Below are positions 53,901 through 63,336 of a stretch of DNA of 64,000 nucleotides, one piece after another. The stretch covers positions 10,600,223-10,664,222 of the forward strand of contig NC_134282.1 in the NCBI RefSeq assembly GCF_949628215.1, given 5' to 3'. The notes under the pieces were generated by a model, which ran no database searches, was not told the DNA's origin, and worked only from the letters and a program-made list of their open reading frames with translations. The translations under genes and the position numbers were made by a program. This DNA is from Phalacrocorax aristotelis (lineage: Eukaryota; Chordata; Aves; Suliformes; Phalacrocoracidae). Position 1 is the first letter of the stretch; every line of letters starts with the position of its first letter.

Positions 53901-56900
53901 GTCATCTGCCCTTCCTTTTTCCACGAAGCCATATACACACAGGGTGATAGGATTCATGGTACAAAATATGTGGCATTCCTGAGTTTGATGTGAAGGTAGA
54001 TAACATGAGCAGTGAGGCTGCCTCTACAGATGAAATCTACAGTCTGGGTAGACTTTACATGTTTAACCACAATACCTCGTAACTGAACATACCACACAGC
54101 AGCAAATATGGTTCAATCTCCTTTTAGTTCATGAAAGCCAACAACAAATTTAAGAGCCCTGTTTTCCTTAAGACATCCTTTCCTGCCCCATATATGAGGG
54201 TCATTTTCAAGAAAACCATATATTCTAGCCAAACAAAAAATTCTAATTTTGTATTTTTAAAATAACACAGAAAATACTCCATTTCAGCTGCAGGTCAAAA
54301 TTTTTATAACACAAATACTTCATAATACAACAGCTAGCTGTTGTACCCATTTAAAAACATTCCTACCTGCCACATATGCCTGTTTCTACCCGGCAGCCCA
54401 CTGTCTCCTTTCCCCATCAACCAACTGTGACACTACCATTGTTCATGGGATCTCAGTGTGAACCACAAGATGATCCAGCTATTAAAAACAAAAAAACAAA
54501 CCAGGGAATGGCTTGCAGATTTTGGGTGCTTTTATGTTATCTCCATTCCCTAATCTCCCCTGCAATCCATGACAGCAAAGAGTCTAACTGGCAAGAAAAG
54601 ATTATATCGCTACTGAATGCTTTCTATTATAAAGCTGCAGCATCCGTCATCTTTATTTGCCACATAAGCGGGCTCACAACCAGGCAATCTTAAACTAAAT
54701 CATATTACAATACTGCTTTATCTGCCTGTAGACAACAAAATTCTCCCTTTCCTTCACATCAGTATCTACCCTGCTGTTAGCTATTTTTCTGAAGCACCAG
54801 TAAATTCTTTAAGACCTTAAAACAAAGAGAAAAACAATCAAAACAAAAAAAAATCTTACCTTGATATCAAAGTTGCATTCAAGCCTTCGAATTAACACAA
54901 TAAAAGCACTGGATGAGTTGTCTTTCAGTGGCGGTGGGGCTATAGGCTCACAGGCATTCTCTGGTTTTGAATTTATTAGGAATCCCTAGAAAACAAACAA
55001 ACAGGAGCTTAATTTCTCTTTGTCTTACTAAAAGGGTTGGCAGACAAGTATAAGGAAAGACAACTGTGTTTTCATAAATTAGCTAAACAAATTCTTATTA
55101 TCAACTTAGCCCTCTATCATAGCAAGATTTCTGCTACACCCCTATTTGATTAAGCAGAATCTTTACATCTGTAAAGAACTAGAAAGTTAGAAAGAAAATA
55201 GTTTTTCCAATTACATCATCAGAAGTTCATAACTCTGACTTTGCAGTATAATTCAGCATAGAAAGGAGTGCATATACTACATTAATATTGTGGAACTATT
55301 ATCCTAAGACATATGGAGACTAAACAAGAAAAGTAAAGTACAATAGCCTAAGAAACACCAACACAAACTTAGTATTTGGCAATTAAAAGGGGAAACTGAA
55401 GGAAGTTAGGTGTGTGAAATCAACACTGAACCAATATACAAAACAGCCCGTTTACTGTGGTAAGGAAAGATCATCAAATATGCTGCAGTTGAAAGATTCA
55501 CAGAAATAGGAAATATTGGCAATATCAGTCTTGAAGCAATCTTTGGATTGGTTTCAGGTTATTGAGTCAGTACTCCACTACTGAAAATGTTTGAAGTAGA
55601 AACTCTCCTAAACCCATGCTTGTAACACCGCTGAAAAATTCTAGAGCTTCTCTGAGAGGAAACATGCTCACCTGAATACTGAATACACTGACATTGCAGA
55701 GATACAGTCCCTCTCCACGATGTTGTGACTTCAGGGTTGACTACTCCCTTCACCCTTCTTCCCTACTGCTGCAAATGCTCTGTAAACACGGCTGATACGG
55801 AAATGTACACAAGACGAATGCCGAAAGAATATAATGTGTACTGCACAATACTATTTGTTCTAGCTCTAAAGAGAGCAGACTTTCCCTTTTCCTTTACTAG
55901 AATATGTTTGCTTCCTTGGTCAAATCTCTACACCACCTGAAAAGGAGCTTCCTCACTAATTAGATTACTATTAGTTAATTAATAATTAGATTGATATTAA
56001 TTAGATTCCTTTCTGTCAGTCTCTTCACAGCAGATTTGGATTACCAAAATACAGAAGAATCCAGACTGTAGACCTAGAGGTGGTTTTGTCTACCCTTCAT
56101 TTGAAATACATCTCTTCAGAAAAAAATACTATATTTGGAAGGTGTGCACTAAGGTCACAGTGTGACAGAAGCTTTTGGATGCTAATGCAATGGAGTACCA
56201 TTTGACATATTCCTACAAGAGTCACACTTGTTTAAATTGGTTTTAAAGAGCGGTGAGTTGCCAGAAAATAAGAATATAAGTTATTTGTTTTATGCAAATA
56301 AACATCATAAGAAGCTGCACTGCTGCAGGCTCAAGAAATTATTGTGACAGTTATATATCTATCTATCTATCTATCTCTGAGAGCTTTAAACTCGGTTTTC
56401 ACCGACAGCTTCAGACATAGAGAGAGGTAATCACCTGTGTAGAAATAATAGTTATTATGTATAACAACATTATTTAATATATATAATTATAGATAAACAT
56501 ACGTTGGACTAGATGATCCCTGAGGTCCCTTCCAACCTGTGATTCTGTGATATCTTTTATACATATAAACTGTCAGTTTAAATATAAGTTTATACAAATA
56601 AACTGTCAGTTTAAATGTATTTTATACATAATCTTACATTTTATCCATAAATATATATTATTCATAAAGTTTAACCTACAACAGAGAGAAAATTTTGTTT
56701 TGTGGAATAGATTTTTGTAATGATAATATCCCTTTTGGCAGAGAAGCTGCACCAACAATCTGTTCTTTGCCAAGTTTGTGGTGACAGGCACAACATTACA
56801 CAGTCTGTAACAATTAAATGCAATATCTACTGAAAATTCTCAAATCAGTGAAAACACTGATTTGCTGACAGCCAGATTTAGGTCTCCAAGGTTCCCCCGA

Positions 56901-59900
56901 TTCATATAGCAAACGCTGCTTTTGTTACATAGCTTCACACAAGTCATTTACTCTTTTTTAACTAAAGTGATATGTCTGGAACTAACTGCATTCTACAGGG
57001 GAGTTTTACACAAGTCACACAACGTCATGTTACAGTTCAAGAAAAGCATATATAGAAACCAAAGGATAACTATGACTAGACTGGATTTTTCCTAATGCTA
57101 CCATACATTCTTAAATATCTTTAATTGAGGAGCTGTTCTACTCAGGACACAGGCACAAATGACGGACCACTTAAGGACTAGAGCACACAAAAAAAATATC
57201 TGACAGATTCTGTTTTATAAGTTGTATATTAATAAATGTTAATCGTAAGCATTGAAAAAGTATACCATTTTCTTCCTATTTCAACCAATATCATAGCATT
57301 TAAAAATAATGAAAATCTTTATGCAAATTAAGAAAAAAGTTTTAGTATTATATTCAGGACTAAAACTCATTCCTATTTCTACATGGGTGACGACATCTAC
57401 CTTAGTTAAGACACAGAGCTGTCTAACAGTTGAAAAGGTTAGAATCAAAGCTCCTTATATCTATTTTTGATGTGTTAAATTGGCTCACTACTTGGGCAAA
57501 TCACTTAATCACCCTGTTTCTTAATATAGTCAGCTCTATATACACAGCCCAATATACAGCTCTAACACCACTTCTCCCCATGATAAAACCCACTGGGCAT
57601 GAAAATGAAGTCTTCTTGAGGTTTCATTTGCAAAGGAATTATTAGTTACATTAATTCTTACAGCAATTTATTCCCCTTTGGGATTAAAAGGACTTCATGC
57701 AGTCAAAGAGTGATCCAACAACCTTATCCACAAGCATTGCAACATCAATGATGTGGCAGAGCCAGATTTTTGCCTACATATAGGCTACAGACAGCATGAA
57801 TAGGAAAGCAGCTCTATGCCCTCATGCACTATTCATAGTCTGCATAGGTGCGTAAATGATAGCAATTCCCCTGCACCGGAACTTGGAAGGTGGCCTGCCT
57901 AAATACGTTTACAGCTTAGAGTTCTTATACAAAATAAAAACATCTCTCAGTCATAAATACTTATACACTGCTCAAGGTGGCAGCCAGACAAACAAGTTAC
58001 TGCCACAAGACTGACTCTACGTAGTTGCTTCCACAATAAAAAAAAGGAATGAAACCTGAACTTCACACAAGTAGTAAACTGTTTGGACGGCTAAACTAAA
58101 TTGCCTTTCTTGTAGATGAGTGTTTCAAGTACACGAGAGGAACAGAAAATAAATTTTATCTGAAGCAAAAACTTACTGACACTGACTGCAAGAATGTGAT
58201 CCTAGAGAATGTAAACCATTCATGTCACAGCATAGGCTTCTCAGGTCAGGCAAACAGAAGAATGCAGCACGCCCATTGACCTTGAATCCAACACAGCACA
58301 CCAGCATTTGACAATAAGCATCACCTACATAAACTCAGCAACAAACATACCTCAGAGAATGTGAGGACTATAACTGAATTGGATATTCATCTAGCTTTTA
58401 AATACTTTTCTAAGCAGCATGATTGTGACACCAGTTTACAGCATTAAAAATAAATTATATATGGTGATGTTAAATAATTTATTTTCTACTTCCTCTATCT
58501 TATTTTATGCAAATAAAAGTGAGTTTGTCTTTATACCAGTTACTGACTACTGCCACCAGAATGTACGGAGAGCTACTACCTAAGCAGAAGTCAGAAAAAG
58601 TAGAACATGCCTTCTCGTTGTTGCCTATGGAAGCTACATTTATTTAACCTTCATAGTCCTTTCCCATTTCACCTTCTATGTAATTTTCCTTCTATTAATT
58701 TCATTCCGTCCATCTACACATCTTACTACATTCCAAGTATATTAACCACACCAGACACACGGAAAAGGAATTATGCCACTGTACAAAACATGCTTGCTGC
58801 TGTATTTCAGAAGACATCAGGTCTTCAGAATTTCTAATCTAGTGCAAAATAATGCCAAAGTCCTATATGTATTCCAGTGGTTACAGCAATCTTTGACAGT
58901 TTTGGCATGTTAATCACTTTGCATAACATGCCAATATAATTTTTCCCTCTTTAGTTCCATTAATATTTGCAAATCCTTACACCTTACTTCTGTCTTCTCT
59001 AATACTAGGTGCATTTAACAATTTAATATGGTATAATATTTACTTGCTTTTTACTTCTTAAATACGAAAGAAAATTGGATTAACGATTTAAAATCACATG
59101 TACTTTTTCTGCTAATTCAATATATTATCACTAGTACCTTCTGTTAGTAATCCTATGACAAGTTTTCAAGTGATGTCACAGTATTCCTATACCAATAAGA
59201 TTTCATTTGGGGTGTAAGACTCTCTAACCGATAACTAACAAAAACATGTGTATGTGCTATCTGCATTTGCCCCACTTAATCACATAGAGTAAAATAAAAT
59301 TGCATTAGTGCAACACATGCCTGAGAGGAGCACCGGGGGAATGGGGAACTTCTCACCTGCTACAGGGTTCAGATTGCAATTGAAAGGAAACTGCATAAGG
59401 AGAGGGTGCATGATCAACCACCCGCTACAGAGCCACAGCTTCATGGCACAGCATGCAGGGGTTAAGGCTGAACTGCAGCCCCTGAGCTTCTCCATTCAGT
59501 TCTTAAGAAATGCAAGGAGGGAAGAAAACTGACCACGGTTCTTGTACTTTTCCACAAAAATGAGCTACAATTCCTTTACACAGCACTCTTAATACAGGCC
59601 TCATGCAAGGAAGATAGTCCCTCACGCTCTTCCACACATTACAGTGTGAAAGGGCTTGCCAATATACGACCCTACAGAGACATTAAATCCTCCAAATAGT
59701 TGTTTTGTTTTTTTTTTAAATCAAGACAAAATTCAATTTGGCATCCACTGATACCAATGCAAGGTAACTGGTATCATTTATCAGTATTGTCTCTAACTTC
59801 GGAGAAAACAATGGTCTACCAAACTTGCTTTCTTAAATTCCCATCATTCATATTTTTACCTTATTAATTTATTAAGAGTGTTCAGCAAATTCTCTCTTAC

Positions 59901-62900
59901 ATACAAAAGGTCAGGTTACCAAAATTATCCTGTTAGGAGAGGAGTCTCCTATTCACAGACAACAGCTGCACATTTGTTTCGCTTGAGCAGTAGATTAATC
60001 AGTTCTGTATTTCTTTTTCCTCAGTACTATATTCTTTTAACTTCTTTTTCTTAGCGTATAGAAGTGTTGAGCAGATACAGTCCTCTATATATATATTCAG
60101 GATATTTTTTTTTTTCTTTTTTTACCTTCAAGCCTTCTGCTGGCAGTCTGTAACCAAATCTAGCAGGTAGATCATCAAAGGTCTGGGTTCCATTTTCAAG
60201 GTTATACTGAGAGAAATAAATTTTAAACAAAATTCATGTTTGCAACAAAACAGAAATAGATAACAAGAGTAAATAGAAATAAACACTACTGCATTTCTTT
60301 TTTAGATTAAAATATTTCAGACACAGGACCTCTTGCAACTATGTTAATGAAATCACATTCTTCCATTTGTTTTCCATTCACATGGCAACATCATTCTTTT
60401 CTTATCTAGTTGTCAAAACAGGAAAGTAACAGATCTTTCATTAAATTATCTGTATGTTGCATCTTTCTACTGTCTACTATTCAAATACCATCATATTTGC
60501 AGCCAAGAAACTACAAACAACCCAAAAAAAGCAAATATCTGAAGAGCTGGGGTTTGGGCGTGTGGGGGTTTTTTGGATGGTGGTGTTCTTGTTGTTGGTT
60601 TTTTGCTTTGAATTCACGTGCATACAGGGAAGAACAGCTTTTAACATGTGGTTTATTGTAGGCAAAGAATAGCCTCCACATCCTGTCCCTTCTCAAATTC
60701 CTCTCTAGCTATTCAGGTTAGTTGCTGAAAACTACCTCTGCACTTTTGTTTTATACTATGAGCTTTCATTTCAAAACAGAGGAATACTGTAAAGACCTTA
60801 AATCTGTGGAAACTGTTTCCCCCTTTCCTTGGTCATCTGTTGTAGCTATGATATACCTAACCAATGCAGAATCCATACAATGAAAAGTGCTAATTGTATG
60901 TATGCTAAAATTTTTTTCATTGAAAGTAAAAAACATTAGTTTCCTGCAGTAGTTGTGAATTATACAGTAACTATCTTGAATGGACATGAACCGGTAAATT
61001 TTGTTAAATAGTTTAGTGACTCAGAAATATTTGCCTATTTACCATATCATCCAACTGTCATACAGAACAGTCAAGTAAGGATCATGTTTATTTCAGAGGG
61101 ATGACACATTTCCTAATAGCCAGACTTAGACAGGGGAACTCAAACTATAGTTCACAGAAAAACACTACCATGATTTAACTTAACTCTCAAAGGAGGGACA
61201 TATCAAAGGAGCTTCCTTCCCACAGGTTTTAATAAAATTGAGGGGAAAGAGATAGGTATGGAGCTGAATTTCAAGGAAGCGTTTTTATTCTGTGTGAGTA
61301 ACCTGCTCCATGCAACCTCTCCTCCTGATCTTCCATCCTACCATCACATATCCCAGCTCTGCACCAGTACACTGCCTTCCTCTATCCTAACTAGTCACTC
61401 ATCCACCTTCTTCAAAATGTACTTCCTGAGCTTGTGCTACTCTCAGTTCTCCCTTGAATCACTCAGCGAGCCCCAAATTAAGCTAGGAGTCAGACACAAA
61501 CCTATTTATCTTTAACCCTTATTTAAAAAAAAAAAAAAAAAACAGTCATGTTTCATATACACATAACAGTACTTTTTAAAACATAATCCTTCATTTGAGG
61601 CTGCAACTATGTGAGAACACAGAACCATATAAAAATACATCTAAGGAAAAGAAGGGTTTCTTTCGTTGGCAAACCCAAAACATCAGCTGTAATTTTGCTC
61701 CCCAAACGGGCAATCATTAAACCATGAAACCTCTCAAGATTATAAGCTATCTGTATGCCTTCAATTCCATGTGACACAGTGTGCAAACATTCCCTCTTCT
61801 TCTGAGTATCTCTTAAGCATTCCACTGGCTCCTTTTCACAGCAAAGTTTTAATAGGGGTCTAGTTCATCTCTTCATTTCCTATTTCAAAGATATTGTCTG
61901 AATAGATCTAACTTCCAAATGCCCAAGGAAAAAAGACACTTCATTTTTAGATGGAAGTATTTTAGAATCCTGCACATGGAGGCTTAAATAGAAGACATTC
62001 AACTAAACTTCCAAAATGCCTTTTTTTTTTTTTTGAGGCTGATGTGTTGGGTTTTTTTAGTTTTGGGTATGTTTGCTTTTTAATATCTTTTCTAAGGAAG
62101 GAAGTAGCAAGAACGAAAACTACTTTTTTTATGAAAAGAGGAAGCATGGAGCTGGTGAGAGAGGAAGGGGGAGAGGAAATCAGGTTTACAGTAGAAAGCC
62201 AGTTTAAAATTTCACAATAGATGATGTCAGTTCCATAATAAAGCAGTTATCCATCTGCATTAACTGTATTTAAACTTATCATCTACAAAAAATAGTAATA
62301 GAATAGTAACAACACAAAGATCCAAATAACATAATTCAGTATTCATCAACCCCACATTACCAAAACCTTTTAAATATTTTTATTTTAACGTTTAGCTTCA
62401 AGGGCTTTTTCACTCTGTTCTCCTGAATTAATTGATATGATATTAACAACTCTCCTGGGTATCACTAACTAGCAGAGAATACAGAGACTACAGTACTTAG
62501 GTTTAATTATTTCAGTGGCTTAAGCTCTATCCTACAAAGACGCATATAACTTCCTCCGTAAAACTACATGATATAGAAAACAACTTTTACCACTGACGCT
62601 AAGTTCATTAGACTGTTTATTAGCTTGATCATTTAAAATTCTAATTTAAATTCCATTATATTCCCAAAAAAATATTATTCTTAATGATAGCCGAGATTAT
62701 CAGCTATTTAAAAAAATGTATATATCTCTCTCTATATATAGATGTGTATATATATACACATATATATATACAAAAACTAACTGACAAGGCCTCCAGCATG
62801 CATATAAATTATACTAGCCATAAAAAATTATTTTACTTCCTTTATTCATATAGTCACCCTAAATGGTGATGGCTTCCATCACCAAAACTTAAATTGCTGT

Positions 62901-63322
62901 CTACACCAAATAATCATGGAACTCTTAATAGGGTTATAACATGCTATAGGAGATGCAGTCAGATTGGAACTTTTTAAATGACTAAAGGAATTAAGTGCTT
63001 TCACTGGCAAGGTATCTGATCACACATCACCTGTAAGCTCATTCAAAAATGTACAATTTATTTTTTTATTGAACTAAACTGTTATAGCAATTCCATTCCA
63101 AGCAACCTGCTATAACATTTGTTGTACTGATTCAGTAACATAATAGTTTAAATGAAGATTCAATTTTATAGAGATTTCATCTATGTAGAAAAATATTCTT
63201 ATACTTACCGCTAAAATATCTGCCTCCACAGGTAAAAGATTCAGGAAAGCAAATAACTGAACTGTCAAAATAGTGTATATCTGAGTGGCAGACAACATCA
63301 GCATTCCTATTGACAACAGCAT
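26593..63322 (-). CDS. RNF13: RNF13, PA-TM-RING E3 ubiquitin ligase, full coding span (9 coding exons, 381 aa)
   Basis: RNF13 is a RING-H2 E3 ubiquitin ligase of endosomal and lysosomal membranes, linked to ER-stress signalling and lysosome positioning. The nine exons join in frame to 381 codons plus stop. Residues 1-34 are a hydrophobic signal segment. Residues of about 60-165 are a lumenal protease-associated domain with sequons NGT (43) and NSS (88). Residues 182-204 are the transmembrane helix. Residues 240-281 are the RING-H2 (C240, C243, C258, H260, H263, C266, C278, C281). The tail is Ser/acidic, with the dileucine L311-L312 in a TPLLRPL context; changes at these leucines cause human epileptic encephalopathy. 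All zinc ligands are intact. Start: [10 protein letters not shown], just after an acceptor. Confidence 0.97.
26958..28725 (-). other. RNF13: RNF13 intron 8
   Basis: A 1768-nt GT-AG intron splitting the RING domain. It contains a G/T-rich tract near 27,585-27,632 on +. No transposon or embedded gene was recognised. Confidence 0.85.
28726..28806 (-). CDS. RNF13: RNF13 coding exon 8 (first half of RING-H2)
   Basis: An 81-nt exon. GA completes Gly234, then [17 protein letters not shown] through LPCSH (residues 235-260), then G of codon 261. It carries C240, C243, C258 and H260 of the RING-H2. The acceptor is GTGCTGTAG|GAGATG and the donor is CATG|GTAAGC. Its phase fits only if exon 7 ends at the unusual GC donor. 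Confidence 0.96.
29464..30050 (-). mobile_element. Solo LTR of an avian endogenous retrovirus (ERVL-like)
   Basis: A 587-bp element from TGTTGTGGTTTAACCCC to AACCAGTACA on +, with TG...CA ends. I recognise it as a widespread neoavian LTR type. Read on - it has a TATA-like AATAAAAGC at about 29782-29774 and an ATTAAA poly(A)-type signal near 29595-29590, which puts its sense on the RNF13 strand. Flanks GTCCT (29459-29463) and GCCCT (30051-30055) match 4 of 5, fitting a decayed 5-bp target-site duplication. No internal retroviral genes are present, so it is the product of LTR-LTR recombination. Confidence 0.8.
30166..30452 (-). mobile_element. CR1 LINE fragment (ORF2 C-terminal region), truncated
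   Basis: Read on -, it encodes broken frames resembling the CR1 ORF2 C-terminal region, including [19 protein letters not shown] followed by KRRLRG. It lacks the CR1 3' octamer tail on its left and is truncated on both sides. It is an old copy with frame breaks and no function. Confidence 0.85.
32368..33609 (+). other. Two successive unassigned ORFs (32368-32925 and 32953-33609) in RNF13 intron 7
   Basis: Frames of 185 and 218 codons are separated by only 27 nt, on the strand opposite to RNF13. Both are Ser/Leu/Pro-rich, and I recognise no domain in either. No start context, promoter, splice sites or poly(A) signal support them. They may be chance, or a decayed element not in my memory. Confidence 0.1.
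41062..41592 (-). mobile_element. CR1 LINE, 5'-truncated copy with intact 3' end
   Basis: Read on -, it contains the CR1 ORF2 C-terminus (FRLDIRKK followed by [20 protein letters not shown]) and the short CR1 3' region, ending in octamer-like ATTCTGTGG / CTATGATT at 41081-41062. It is 5'-truncated near 41592, typical of CR1. It is relatively well preserved and lies in RNF13 intron 7, about 360 nt beyond exon 7. Confidence 0.93.
41954..42047 (-). CDS. RNF13: RNF13 coding exon 7 (juxtamembrane basic region), non-canonical GC donor
   Basis: A 94-nt exon encoding residues 203-233, [15 protein letters not shown] through VHKFKK, the basic cytosolic stretch after the membrane helix, then G of codon 234. 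The acceptor is TTTCCAG|ATCACA. The only in-frame exit is AAGAAAG|GCAAGT, giving a GC-AG intron. The first downstream GT (in AAGTGG) would shift the frame and lose Gly234. Confidence 0.95.
42660..44050 (-). mobile_element. Degenerate CR1 LINE with endonuclease and reverse transcriptase remnants
   Basis: Read on -, the order is: start of the CR1 ORF2 endonuclease near 43860 (HLKCVYTNT-like), further endonuclease motifs around 43790-43640 ([21 protein letters not shown]-like), then a jump to the linker and reverse transcriptase at 43559-42790 ([52 protein letters not shown]), and a decayed FADDTKL-like region near 42800. Stops and frameshifts are many. The endonuclease C-terminal half appears deleted near 43,561-43,620, where an A/T-rich insert lies. 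The upstream limit of 44,050 is approximate. Confidence 0.85.
44643..44880 (+). mobile_element. CR1 LINE 3'-end fragment, plus orientation
   Basis: Encodes a decayed CR1 ORF2 C-terminus ([25 protein letters not shown]) and ends with two CR1 octamers, ATTCTGTG ATTCTATG, at 44864-44879. It is 5'-truncated and oriented opposite to the other CR1 copies in this intron, so it is an independent insertion. Confidence 0.9.
46611..46716 (-). CDS. RNF13: RNF13 coding exon 6 (end of PA domain and transmembrane helix)
   Basis: A 106-nt exon. T completes Gly167, then [16 protein letters not shown] through IVIFM (residues 168-202). Residues 182-202 form most of the single membrane-spanning helix. The acceptor is TCCCCACAG|TGGCC and the donor is TTTATG|GTAAGT. 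Confidence 0.96.
46717..48058 (-). other. RNF13: RNF13 intron 5
   Basis: A 1342-nt GT-AG intron. AT-rich, with nothing else recognised. Confidence 0.85.
48059..48149 (-). CDS. RNF13: RNF13 coding exon 5 (PA domain)
   Basis: A 91-nt exon. TT completes Ile137, then [14 protein letters not shown] through EFTYEK (residues 138-166), then GG of codon 167. This is the C-terminal half of the lumenal protease-associated domain. The acceptor is TTATACAG|TTGAG and the donor is AAGGG|GTAAGT. Confidence 0.95.
48150..49941 (-). other. RNF13: RNF13 intron 4
   Basis: A 1792-nt GT-AG intron. A 15- to 16-A run on + lies at about 48,424-48,438. A G/T-rich tract on + (C/A-rich in the transcript) lies at 49,764-49,849, 93-178 nt after the exon 4 donor. 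No transposon was recognised. Confidence 0.85.
49764..49849 (-). repeat. C/A-rich low-complexity tract downstream of RNF13 exon 4
   Basis: The + strand carries G-runs and T-runs (GGGGTGGGGG, GGGGGTGGGTGG, GGGGTGGG). The RNF13 pre-mRNA therefore contains CCCACCCC and ACAAACAA repeats. It is capable of G-quadruplex on the template strand and resembles CA-rich splicing elements. Function is unproven. Confidence 0.7.
49942..50029 (-). CDS. RNF13: RNF13 coding exon 4 (PA domain)
   Basis: An 88-nt exon encoding residues 108-136, [18 protein letters not shown] through SMGSND, then A of codon 137. It is the core of the lumenal PA domain. The acceptor is GGCTTACAG|GTTTTA and the donor is GACA|GTAAGT. 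Confidence 0.96.
50030..54859 (-). other. RNF13: RNF13 intron 3
   Basis: A 4830-nt GT-AG intron. AT-rich. Short A-runs and a TA/CA microsatellite near 51,200-51,230 are present. No CR1, LTR or embedded gene was recognised. Confidence 0.8.
54860..54985 (-). CDS. RNF13: RNF13 coding exon 3 (PA domain, glycosylation site)
   Basis: A 126-nt phase-0 exon encoding residues 66-107, [14 protein letters not shown] through RLECNFDIK. It includes sequon N88-S-S, the glycosylation site position known from mammalian RNF13, and cysteines C77 and C102 typical of the PA domain. The acceptor is TTTCTAG|GGATTC and the donor is ATCAAG|GTAAGA. Confidence 0.96.
56356..56375 (+). repeat. (TATC)5 microsatellite
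   Basis: Five perfect TATC units, preceded by TATATA. Confidence 0.9.
56513..56551 (+). mobile_element. Very short CR1 3' tail
   Basis: GTTGGACTAGATGATCCC, then CCTTCCAACC and GATTCTGTGAT: the canonical last ~40 nt of CR1 with an octamer-like end. It is 5'-truncated to almost nothing, as many CR1 insertions are. Confidence 0.8.
56565..56616. repeat. Direct duplication of a palindromic 19-mer
   Basis: ATAAACTGTCAGTTTAAAT occurs at 56565-56583 and 56598-56616. Each copy holds a perfect inverted repeat AAACTG-T-CAGTTT. Confidence 0.85.
60126..60206 (-). CDS. RNF13: RNF13 coding exon 2 (lumenal, start of PA domain)
   Basis: An 81-nt phase-0 exon encoding residues 39-65, [20 protein letters not shown] through AEGLK. 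It carries sequon N43-G-T. Mammalian RNF13, as I remember it, has a different sequon (NAS) at the same Asn. The acceptor is TCTCTCAG|TATAAC and the donor is TTGAAG|GTAAAA. Confidence 0.95.
60207..63208 (-). other. RNF13: RNF13 intron 1 (between first two coding exons)
   Basis: A 3002-nt GT-AG intron. A G/T-rich tract on + lies at about 60,548-60,607, an 18-A run at 61525-61542, and a TA/TC/CA microsatellite at 62,718-62,770. No transposon or embedded gene was recognised. Confidence 0.8.
62718..62770. repeat. Compound TA/TC/CA microsatellite
   Basis: Alternating TATATA, TCTCTC and TATACACA runs in RNF13 intron 1. Likely length-polymorphic. Confidence 0.8.
63209..63322 (-). CDS. RNF13: RNF13 coding exon 1 (signal segment)
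   Basis: Encodes residues 1-38, [17 protein letters not shown] through VEADILA, a strongly hydrophobic N-terminal signal sequence, ending in phase 0 at TTAGCG|GTAAGT. The ATG lies 14 nt inside the exon. The acceptor CTGTTGTTGCTGCAG|GTATTAAATAAG shows that upstream non-coding exon(s) and the promoter lie beyond the window. Confidence 0.96.
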
Positions 63323-63336
63323 ATCTTATTTAATAC
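63323..63336 (-). other. RNF13: RNF13 5' UTR portion in the first coding exon
   Basis: Fourteen nt between the splice acceptor and the ATG. An in-frame upstream stop (TAA in the ATTAAATAAG stretch) supports the start choice. Confidence 0.75.

Larger units (their letters stand above)
54986..60125 (-). other. RNF13: RNF13 intron 2
   Basis: A 5140-nt GT-AG intron. It contains a TAAT-rich cluster (55,955-56,008), a five-unit TATC microsatellite (56356-56375), a short CR1 tail (56513-56551) and a duplicated palindromic 19-mer (56565-56616). The rest is AT-rich without recognised content. Confidence 0.8.
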
